A stretch of 64,000 nt of DNA, from contig DLMI01000046.1 in NCBI GenBank assembly GCA_002478145.1, positions 13,131 through 77,130 of the forward strand, read 5' to 3'. Position 1 is the stretch's first letter. Each line of letters starts with the position of its first letter. The stretch comes from Acidobacteria bacterium UBA7540 (lineage in GTDB: Bacteria > Acidobacteriota > Terriglobia > UBA7540). This document shows positions 40,040-47,206 of the stretch, one piece after another. The notes beneath the pieces were generated by a model. The model searched no databases. It was not told the origin of the DNA and worked only from the letters and a program-made list of their open reading frames with translations. A program made the translations under genes and the position numbers.

Positions 40040-42868
40040 ATGACAAAAGCTCCGCCTTACCGGTTTACGTCCGTTTCGCTGGCTATCCTTAGCCTGACGC
40101 TTATCGTGTTTGCCGTTGTCAATCTCCAGCAGCGGGTCCGCTATCGGCTGCCGGACGATGGGGTATCCTGGGTTGACTCCAAAAGGGGAGTGGAGGCATG
40201 GATTGTCACCCCCGATGGTCCAGGTGACCGGGCGGGGATCCGGGAGGGCGATCTCTTAGAGTCAGTCGACAGAAAACCGATTCACGCGGCGGCTGACGGC
40301 GGTCGTGAGATCTTCCGCGACGACGTATGGTCTCAGGCAAGCTATATCCTAGTGCGAAATGGCGAAAAGTTCCAAACCTCGCTGGTTCTTGTTCCGCAAA
40401 AAGCGGCCGCGACGGTGCGATATTATCTCAGCCTAGTGGGCCTGATATACCTGGTTATCGGGACTTTTATACTATTGCGACGCTGGACAGCTCCTAAATC
40501 ACTTCATTTCTACATCTTTTGCTTGGCGTCCTTTATCCTTTACACGTTCTCCTATACCGGAAAGCTGAATCTGTTCGATTGGACGGTGTATTGGCTGCAA
40601 GTTCTTGCCTTGCTCCTTCAGCCCGCGCTCTTCCTGCATTTCTGCCTTGGTTTTCCCGAGCAAAAGACTTTCCTGCGCGGTCGGCGTTATGTGATTCCCT
40701 CCCTTTATGGGCCAGCGGTAGCCCTGGCGGCTGTTCATGTTCTTGTGGCCACGGAGCTCATGGTTCTCCCCATGCCCTTGCTCCAGGTGCGTTGGCTTCT
40801 TGACCGCGTCGAGTTCGTGTATCTAGCCGTCTACTTCTTAGCGGGGGCAGTGGTGCTCCAACAAGCCTATTCGCGAGCGCAGGTGCCTCTGCTGAAGCAG
40901 CAGTTGAAATGGGTGACGCGAGGGACCTGGCTTGCTATCGCACCCTTTGCGACCTTCTATGCGATTCCCTATTTCCTCGGGTTTATTCCCAACGCCTGGA
41001 TGAACCTTTCTGCACTTTCACTTGTCTTTCTCCCCGTCACTTTTGGTTACGCCATCGTGCGTTACCGCCTGATGGACGTGGATGTCATTTTCCGCAGGGG
41101 GATCGCTTACACCTTGGCCACGGCCACCATTGTGGCCCTCTATTTCAGCGTGATCGGGTTATTCGCGGATTTCTTCCGATCCACGATCCCGATAACCAGC
41201 CGGAGTGGGTGGGTTTTGGCCGTCGTCGTCACCGCCTTGGTTTTCCAGCCCATGGTGAATTGGATCCAGGTGCGGCTGGATAGGTTCTTTAACCGCGAGC
41301 GTTATGACTATCGTCGCACCCTGCTGGAGTTTGCGCGCGAACTGAGCTCCGAGTTGCATGTTGATCGCCTCCTCGAACAGGTCACAGTAAAGCTGACTGA
41401 AACCCTTGGGGTCGATCGCCTAGCGGTTTTTTGGGCGACGGATTTGGACCAATTCCGCTTGGTCAAGTCGCGCGGCGTGAGCTACTCCGAGGGACTGGAT
41501 ACAAGTTTCCTTGACCCCGCGCGCAGCCAACAGGGCAAGGAGTATCTGTTTTTTGACAGTGTCAGGCGCCCGTTTGGCTTCGCGCCCTCGGCGCAGAAGA
41601 CTATCGAGCAGTTGGACCTGCACTATTACTTGCCCTTTAAGGTGAAAGAGCGCACCTTGGGTTACCTCGGCCTGGGGAAAACGCGCGATGGGGACTTCCT
41701 CTCGAGCGAGGATATTGACCTTCTGCAGACCCTCACCGGGTACGTCTCCGTGGCGCTTGAGAATGCCCAGCTTTACGAATCGCTTGAGAAGAAAGCTCTT
41801 GAATACCAGGCACTGACGGATTTCAGCGAGAACATCATTGAATCGATTAACGCCGGCGTTCTCGCCTGCGACCTGGAAGGGAAAGTAGGGTCATGGAATT
41901 CCGCCATGGAGAAGCTTTACGGCCTAGTGCGAAATGATGCAGTGGGGAAATCGCTGCATGCCATTTTCCCACCCGAACTGTTGGCGGAATTGCCTGGAGC
42001 CTCGGATGCGCAGAGCGTCCTGAGTCTGTACAAGTTTCGCTTACATACTCCGGGCGGTCAGACCCTGATTGTGAACCTTTCGGCGGTCCCACTGGTAGGG
42101 AAAGATGGTCACGTACTCGGCAGGCTGCTGATTTTCAACGACTTGACCGACCGCGTGAACCTCGAGGACCAGTTGATTCAGGCGGAGAAACTCTCCTCCA
42201 TCGGCTTGCTGGCGGCAGGCGTCGCTCACGAAGTGAACACGCCTTTGGCGGTTATCACTTCCCAGGCCCAAATGCTGATGAGGCAGTTATCGGCGGATGA
42301 TTCTCTCTCCCGCACCCTCGACAAGATCATCAAGCAGGCGTTTCGCGCCTCCGAGATTGTCAACAACTTACTGAAGTTCTCGCGTGTCAGCGGCAGTGAG
42401 TATTCTGATCTGGATTTAAACAAGCTGGTCCGCGAGACCGTGTCGCTCGTTGAGCCGATGCTGCGCGCCTCCAAGATTTCCGTGAATGCGCAATTGTGTA
42501 CCTCATTGCCCTTGGTTTACGCCAACCCCGGAAAACTCCAGCAGGTTTTCATGAATCTCATCATAAATGCGCGCGACGCGATGCCGCGTGGCGGCGAGCT
42601 GACCATCGCTACCCAATGCGAAGACTCCTCCGTTTGCGTCGAGGTTTCGGATAACGGGGTGGGAATTTCCCCTGAGCATCTCAGCAAGATTTTTGATCCC
42701 TTCTTCACTACCAAGTCGACGAGCCGCGGAACGGGTTTGGGCCTCGCGGTTACGTATGGAATCATTCGTGAGCATCTGGGGAAGATCGAGGTGCAGAGCG
42801 CGGTGGGACGCGGTACCTCGTTCCATGTGGAGTTGCCGGTTGCGAGGAAAGCAGTAAATGTCGCCTAA
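40040..42868 (+). CDS. Membrane sensor histidine kinase with PDZ, GAF and PAS domains
   Basis: Kinase of 942 residues. Order: TM1 (LAILSLTLIVFAVVNL); a PDZ-like periplasmic module (VTPDGPGDRAGIREGDLLES, residues ~50-110); a multi-helix membrane region (~130-425); a GAF domain (~440-580); a PAS domain (~600-710, ENIIESINAGVLACDLEGK); HisKA with phospho-acceptor His in AAGVAHEVNTPLAVI; HATPase with MNLIINARDAMP, SDNGVGISPEH and STSRGTGLGLAVTYG. It overlaps the NtrC-type regulator start by 11 bp, so it is its cognate kinase. The signal is unknown; the PDZ module suggests sensing of envelope proteins or peptides. Confidence 0.92.
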   Translation: MTKAPPYRFTSVSLAILSLTLIVFAVVNLQQRVRYRLPDDGVSWVDSKRGVEAWIVTPDGPGDRAGIREGDLLESVDRKPIHAAADGGREIFRDDVWSQASYILVRNGEKFQTSLVLVPQKAAATVRYYLSLVGLIYLVIGTFILLRRWTAPKSLHFYIFCLASFILYTFSYTGKLNLFDWTVYWLQVLALLLQPALFLHFCLGFPEQKTFLRGRRYVIPSLYGPAVALAAVHVLVATELMVLPMPLLQVRWLLDRVEFVYLAVYFLAGAVVLQQAYSRAQVPLLKQQLKWVTRGTWLAIAPFATFYAIPYFLGFIPNAWMNLSALSLVFLPVTFGYAIVRYRLMDVDVIFRRGIAYTLATATIVALYFSVIGLFADFFRSTIPITSRSGWVLAVVVTALVFQPMVNWIQVRLDRFFNRERYDYRRTLLEFARELSSELHVDRLLEQVTVKLTETLGVDRLAVFWATDLDQFRLVKSRGVSYSEGLDTSFLDPARSQQGKEYLFFDSVRRPFGFAPSAQKTIEQLDLHYYLPFKVKERTLGYLGLGKTRDGDFLSSEDIDLLQTLTGYVSVALENAQLYESLEKKALEYQALTDFSENIIESINAGVLACDLEGKVGSWNSAMEKLYGLVRNDAVGKSLHAIFPPELLAELPGASDAQSVLSLYKFRLHTPGGQTLIVNLSAVPLVGKDGHVLGRLLIFNDLTDRVNLEDQLIQAEKLSSIGLLAAGVAHEVNTPLAVITSQAQMLMRQLSADDSLSRTLDKIIKQAFRASEIVNNLLKFSRVSGSEYSDLDLNKLVRETVSLVEPMLRASKISVNAQLCTSLPLVYANPGKLQQVFMNLIINARDAMPRGGELTIATQCEDSSVCVEVSDNGVGISPEHLSKIFDPFFTTKSTSRGTGLGLAVTYGIIREHLGKIEVQSAVGRGTSFHVELPVARKAVNVA

Positions 42869-44252
42869 GGGCTGTATTCTCATCATTGATGACGAACAGG
42901 AGATCCGGGAGAGCCTGGAGCAATTGCTCAGGCTGGAGGGTTATCAGGCGGACTCCGCCTCGACCGGCGAAGAGGGTCTGAAGAGAATTGAAGGCGGAGT
43001 GTTCGACTTGGTTCTTCTGGATATTAACCTTCCTGACCGTAACGGCCTGGATTTGCTGAAATCTATAAAACATGACTCGCCGGAAGTCGGCGTTATCATG
43101 ATTACCGCGTACGACTCCAGCCAGATGGCCTTCCAGGCCTCCAAGCAGGGCGCGGAGAGTTACGTCACCAAGCCCTGGGACAACGACAAACTGCTGCTCG
43201 AAGTCCGGAACCTCCTTGACAAATCGCGCCTTCAAGCGGAGAACCTCCAGCTTCGCCGGGCGCTGAAACGCTTCGCGCTTCCCAACATCGTGGGCAGAAG
43301 CGACAAGATGCAGAAGGTGATGGACCTCATCACCCAAGTAGCCATCAGCCGCGCCACAGTCCTGATTAGCGGCGAGAGCGGAACCGGTAAAGAGCTTGTC
43401 GCCAAGACCATCCATGCCATGAGCCCGCGCGCCGACCGAGCTTTTGTTCCTGTCAACACCGGCTCAATGCCTGTGGACCTCTTGGAGAGTACGCTGTTTG
43501 GCCATGTGAGGGGGGCCTTTACTTCTGCCATCGCCACCAAACGCGGATTGTTTGAATTGGCCGATCAGGGGACGATCTTCTTCGATGAAATCGGCACGGT
43601 GGGGGTTGAGACCCAGGCAAAACTGCTGCGGGTGATTCAGGAGCGCGAGTTCATGCGCCTGGGCGGGACGGAAACCATCAAGGTGGATGTGCGCATCCTC
43701 GCCGCCACCAACGCCGATTTGCGAAAGTTGGTCCTTGCGGGGCACTTCAGGGAAGACCTCTATTACCGTTTGAACGTTATCAGCATTTGTCTTCCCTCCT
43801 TGCGGGAGCGCAAGGAAGATATTCCTCACCTCGTGGAGCACTTTTTGAAGAAGTTTGGCGAAGAGAATGGTCGTCTCGGCCTCCAGTTCTCAGTGGAGGC
43901 AATGAAAGCCTTAATGGACTACGACTGGCCGGGTAACGTGCGCGAACTGGAAAACGCCGTGGAGCGAGCTGTGGTCCTCGCCTCCGGGCCCACACTGGGA
44001 CTTGATCTCTTGCCTGAACAACTGTTTCAAGACGGCTCGCACGGCGCCCAGGGCCACCCCTCCCAGGACTTCGCAGGCCGGTCGCTTTTCGAAATCATGG
44101 AAACTTGCGAGCGCAGGGTCATTCTCGATATGCTGGCTCGTACCAACTGGAGCCAGACCGATGCCGCCGAGCACTTCAAGATCCCCCTTTCCACCCTCAA
44201 CCAAAAGATCAAGCGACTCCAGATCGACGTTAAGCGCCGCGGGGAATCATAA
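42858..44252 (+). CDS. Sigma-54-dependent response regulator (NtrC family)
   Basis: Regulator of 464 residues. Receiver domain with IDDEQEIRES acidic pocket, phospho-acceptor Asp in VLLDINLPDRNG and Lys in SYVTKPWDND; AAA+ domain with Walker A GESGTGKE, Walker B GTIFFDEIG and sensor residues (RILAATNADL); C-terminal Fis-type helix-turn-helix (NWSQTDAAEHFKIPLSTLNQ). The sigma-54 contact loop reads GAFTSA rather than the canonical GAFTGA. It is translationally coupled to the upstream kinase. It would activate RpoN promoters when phosphorylated; no -24/-12 target was identified in this window. Confidence 0.94.
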   Translation: MSPKGCILIIDDEQEIRESLEQLLRLEGYQADSASTGEEGLKRIEGGVFDLVLLDINLPDRNGLDLLKSIKHDSPEVGVIMITAYDSSQMAFQASKQGAESYVTKPWDNDKLLLEVRNLLDKSRLQAENLQLRRALKRFALPNIVGRSDKMQKVMDLITQVAISRATVLISGESGTGKELVAKTIHAMSPRADRAFVPVNTGSMPVDLLESTLFGHVRGAFTSAIATKRGLFELADQGTIFFDEIGTVGVETQAKLLRVIQEREFMRLGGTETIKVDVRILAATNADLRKLVLAGHFREDLYYRLNVISICLPSLRERKEDIPHLVEHFLKKFGEENGRLGLQFSVEAMKALMDYDWPGNVRELENAVERAVVLASGPTLGLDLLPEQLFQDGSHGAQGHPSQDFAGRSLFEIMETCERRVILDMLARTNWSQTDAAEHFKIPLSTLNQKIKRLQIDVKRRGES

Positions 44253-44256
44253 TCAC

Positions 44257-44395
44257 TTTGGAGTGCGGCGGCTTGCCGCCGCTTTACCCGCCGCGAGCTT
44301 GCTCGCCGTCTGTCTCATTCGGTAAAATCGACCAGCCGTGGAACGCCCAGCAAGCTGGCCTGTAAGAAAGCGGCGGCAAGCCGCCGCACTCCAAA
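44257..44395. repeat. Perfect 29-bp inverted repeat element (TTTGGAGTGCGGC family), copy 1
   Basis: Arms 44257-44285 and 44367-44395 are perfectly complementary over 29 bp, begin TTTGGAGTGCGGCGGC, and each arm is itself palindromic. The inner region contains GCGAGCTTGCTCGC and CCAGCAAGCTGG. It starts five bases after the NtrC-type regulator stop. A second copy at 51591-51731 has different but mutually compensating bases in its arms and its inner motifs in reverse order. Confidence 0.9.
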
Positions 44396-44450
44396 ACACA
44401 CCCGACTTTCGTGTCCAAAGATCAGTGGGGAAAAGGGTACCGTCGACTTG

Positions 44451-45281
44451 TCAGGGGGTAGGCAAAGCGTTCAAGTTTCGGAAGTGCTCAGTGGACAGGA
44501 ACAGAATGATCATCATGCTGGCGTTATATCCCACATGAAGAAAAACGCTGGGCGCCAATGAACCGCTCTTACCTCGCGCCAGTGAAAACACCAGCCCTAC
44601 GAGGAAAATCAGAAACATGTGGTTCCAGGCGCCCCAGTACTCAGGCACGTGCAATCCCCCGAATAGGATGGCAGTAGTCAGAATGGCGAAGCGGAGGCCG
44701 ACTTGCGACTCGAAGATTGCAAAGAGGATGCCGCGAAAAATCATTTCCTCCATGACCGGGGCGACCAGAATGGCGAATGCTCCTATGGCATAAGCGGCAG
44801 CCCTTGAGTTGAACAGGCTTTCGAGGGGGAATTTAGTTGCATCCGGTAGAACCGGTGGAAATAAAGCAATGGCAACCGTCATGAGTGTTCCGCCGGCAAG
44901 GCAACCGAGTGCTTGCCAGACTGTGATACGTCGCCACCGAAGCGTTGGCCAAAATGGCTGCCGGTGGTCCACGGCCACGAGAAAAAAAATGAACGCGAGC
45001 ATCAACCCGTAGAAGACCGTTTGCAGTGCCAGCAAGAAGAAGGGATCGGTGGAGAGTTGCTGTTTCGCCAAACGCCAGTGGAGAGTTGGCTGAATCAGCG
45101 CGTATCCCAGGAGGACGAGGATATTGGCGGCAAACAGCCCCACAGGCACAAAAGCGATGAAGAGGAAGAAATCGCGCAGCCCCCAGGGCTTGGGCAGGGA
45201 TTCCTGTGCGTCCGTGAGTGTACTCTCCAGGGCTGGAGGCATATCCTGAGGTGGTGTCTGCTCCTGGGTTTCGTCTATCAA
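44451..45281 (-). CDS. CPBP family intramembrane glutamic endopeptidase
   Basis: Integral membrane protease-like protein of 276 residues with about seven hydrophobic segments. The CPBP/Abi motifs are present: EEMIFRGILFA (EExxxR), FGGLHVPEY (FxxxH) and FLHVGYNAS (HxxxN-like). Start taken at TTG 45281 with GGAGA seven bases upstream; ATG 45227 is an alternative. The Pro/Gln-rich N-terminus is probably cytoplasmic. Bacterial members are linked to peptide processing, and substrates here are unknown. It lies 36 bp downstream of the deoxyhypusine-synthase-like gene on the same strand. Confidence 0.88.
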   Translation of the reverse strand: MIDETQEQTPPQDMPPALESTLTDAQESLPKPWGLRDFFLFIAFVPVGLFAANILVLLGYALIQPTLHWRLAKQQLSTDPFFLLALQTVFYGLMLAFIFFLVAVDHRQPFWPTLRWRRITVWQALGCLAGGTLMTVAIALFPPVLPDATKFPLESLFNSRAAAYAIGAFAILVAPVMEEMIFRGILFAIFESQVGLRFAILTTAILFGGLHVPEYWGAWNHMFLIFLVGLVFSLARGKSGSLAPSVFLHVGYNASMMIILFLSTEHFRNLNALPTP

Positions 45282-45317
45282 GACTTACTCTCCCGCACAC
45301 TTGTCACTCGTCACTTG

Positions 45318-46286
45318 TCACTGCTTCTCTAGCGCCGCTGCCAACAAGGGGACCATCAGCTCGTGGTGCCCGGTGAGTGCATACCCATGGCTGCTGTCCT
45401 GCCCCTTTCCGGTCCCTGCTGTCGGCCGCAAGACCACGTTTTGCACGGGGCGGTAATGCTGGATGAAATCCATGTTCACAGTGGTGATGCCGCGCGGAGC
45501 TCGGCCGAGGTTGGCCACGAGACTCAAGCATTTCAAGAACACTTCGGGCAGCACGACCGCCGACCCGACGTTCAGGTAAACACCCCCGCGATGCATGCCT
45601 TTGACCAGCGAGGCAAGCAGAAGGAAATCGCGGTGAGAAGCGGCCCCCAGCGCGCGCGGATTGATGGCCGGATGATTATGGATAATGTCCGTTCCGATGG
45701 CCTCGTGCACCGTCACCGGAATCCGCCAGCGGTAGGCCTGCGCCAACAGGCTGAAGCGCCGGAAACGAGCCTGGCGACTGCCGGCTAGAAAGCGGCCGAC
45801 AGATTCTCCGATACCCAACTCTTCCCGGTCGCCGGCCGCGATGGTATCATTAATAATCCGCCCGGTTTCCTCAGCCATGCCAAACTCCCCGCGACCTAGG
45901 ACTGCTGGGACGTCTTCAGAAGTTGCACCCGCCAAGCCTATCTCGAAGTCATGAATCATCGCCGCGCCGTTCATCGCCACGGCCGTGAGATAGCCTCGCC
46001 TCATGAGGTCAATCAAGATGGGACCGAGACCGCACTTGATCACGTGCCCGCCAATCCCCCAGATGATCGGTTTGCGCTTAGCCTGCGCCTTTTCAAGGGC
46101 ACTTACCACAGCGCGAAAGCTCTCCCCAGCCAGTATTTGGGGCAGGGAATTGAGCCACTCGCGAACGCCGGCGCCAGACCTCGAGACCTTTGCGAAGTCT
46201 CGAACCGTAACCTTGCTTGGCCGCGAGGCGAGCGGATAGGTGCTGACGTTATCCAGTTTGAGGGGTCTTTGTGAATAAATGGTCAT
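45318..46286 (-). CDS. Conserved protein, possibly deoxyhypusine-synthase-like
   Basis: Cytoplasmic protein of 322 residues from ATG 46286 (GGAG three bases upstream; MTIYSQRPLKL); the frame extends to 46307. It has a Rossmann-like look with conserved blocks GIGGHVIKCGLGPILIDLM, VAMNGAAMIHDFEI, GATSEDV, GEFGMAEETG, VHEAIGTDIIHNHP and GGVYLNVGSAVVLPEVF. The SEDV and mid-region blocks resemble deoxyhypusine synthase / DHS-like proteins, but I do not see the classical catalytic Lys context, so the activity is uncertain. It is followed by the CPBP protease gene. Confidence 0.5.
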   Translation of the reverse strand: MTIYSQRPLKLDNVSTYPLASRPSKVTVRDFAKVSRSGAGVREWLNSLPQILAGESFRAVVSALEKAQAKRKPIIWGIGGHVIKCGLGPILIDLMRRGYLTAVAMNGAAMIHDFEIGLAGATSEDVPAVLGRGEFGMAEETGRIINDTIAAGDREELGIGESVGRFLAGSRQARFRRFSLLAQAYRWRIPVTVHEAIGTDIIHNHPAINPRALGAASHRDFLLLASLVKGMHRGGVYLNVGSAVVLPEVFLKCLSLVANLGRAPRGITTVNMDFIQHYRPVQNVVLRPTAGTGKGQDSSHGYALTGHHELMVPLLAAALEKQ

Positions 46287-46330
46287 CGGCTCCACGAGCC
46301 CGTTCAACGCGCGTTTCGTGGGCGTCTCTT

Positions 46331-46841
46331 CTTTGCGTTCCTTTGCGCCTTGGCGTCTTTGCGTGAGCTGTGTTTACTCCGCGAGTCCGTTCACCACGCG
46401 CGCAATGCCATCCTTGATCAGATCGACATCAAAATTGATCAGAATTCCTAGCCGCTTGTTGGCAAGGCGCAGATACGTTAGCAACTGCTTTCTGTGCACG
46501 GGCGCGATGGCTTCAACGGACTTGATCTCGACGATGACCTTATTCTCCACGATTAGGTCAACTCGGAACCCGGCCTCTAAGTGGATGTTCTCCCACACGA
46601 CGGGAAGCGCTTGTTGCCTTACGAAGTGCAGTCCACGACTCGCCAGCTCTTGCGCCATGACTGCCTCGTAGACGGATTCGAACAAGCCCGGGCCGAGGGT
46701 TGTGTGGATTCTGAAGGCAGCATCAACGATGTGTTTGGCGATCTCATTCTCAGTCACGGTAAACATTCTCGCGCAAACATCCTGAAACCGCAAACAACGG
46801 TTTCACGCAAAGGCGCAAAGTACGCAAAGGACGCAAAGGAT
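46331..46841. mobile_element. GxxExxY cassette bounded by inverted GCAAAG-rich repeats
   Basis: The GxxExxY gene is flanked by a left arm (46331-46366, built from TTTGCG units: CTTTGCGTTCCTTTGCGCC...) and a right arm (46801-46841, CACGCAAAGGCGCAAAGTACGC...). The arms are inverted relative to each other and consist of repeated ACGCAAAGG-type octamers. This looks like a discrete transferable unit, but no transposase and no target duplication was found. Confidence 0.45.
46374..46766 (-). CDS. GxxExxY protein
   Basis: Protein of 130 residues of the GxxExxY family (TIGR04256). Start ATG 46766 (MFTVTENEIAKHIVDAAF); an upstream TTG at 46793 is less likely. The name motif is GPGLFESVYE. A PD-(D/E)XK-like core FRVDLIVENKVIVEIKSV (Asp, then Glu-x-Lys) follows. 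Function is unknown; genomes often carry several copies. The gene sits between inverted GCAAAG-type repeats, suggesting that it moved in as a unit. Confidence 0.9.
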   Translation of the reverse strand: MFTVTENEIAKHIVDAAFRIHTTLGPGLFESVYEAVMAQELASRGLHFVRQQALPVVWENIHLEAGFRVDLIVENKVIVEIKSVEAIAPVHRKQLLTYLRLANKRLGILINFDVDLIKDGIARVVNGLAE

Positions 46842-46879
46842 GCTGGCTGGTGCGGACTTTAGGTAGACACAATCCCCCT

Positions 46880-47170
46880 TCACAAGGGCACGGCCTCTTG
46901 AAGTACACGTTCCTTGAGAAAGGGGCTGAGGCCTTTCTCAGTCACCACCTCTACTTTGCACCCGAGGACGTCTTCCAGGTCAAGCACCAAACCGGCGGGA
47001 AACCAAGAGCTCGTCACGGGGCCGGTGTCCACCAGAAAATCGATATCACTATCGTTGCGAGCCTCGCCGCGTGCGACCGAACCAAACACGCGGATATTCC
47101 TCGCGTCGTGCTTTGTCGCGATGCGCTGAATCTCGTCGCGTTTCTCGTGGACTAGTTGCTCGATAGTCAT
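46880..47170 (-). CDS. MNT-type nucleotidyltransferase domain protein (orphan)
   Basis: Protein of 96 residues with the minimal nucleotidyltransferase motif GSVARGEARNDSDIDFLVD (GSxxRGxxxxxSDID). Such MntA proteins usually pair with a HEPN toxin, which they neutralise by AMPylation. No HEPN frame lies on either side: uvrA is 36 bp upstream and the GxxExxY cassette downstream. It may be a remnant or may act on a distant partner. Confidence 0.88.
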   Translation of the reverse strand: MTIEQLVHEKRDEIQRIATKHDARNIRVFGSVARGEARNDSDIDFLVDTGPVTSSWFPAGLVLDLEDVLGCKVEVVTEKGLSPFLKERVLQEAVPL

Positions 47171-47206
47171 GGTGCGAGTCTTTCCAAGGGCGGTCAGTGG
47201 CCATCG

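Noticed and set aside
44257..44395. Intrinsic terminator after the NtrC-type regulator
   Set aside because: The structure is a very long inverted repeat without a T-tract and recurs elsewhere as a family; it may end transcripts, but it is better described as a repeat element.
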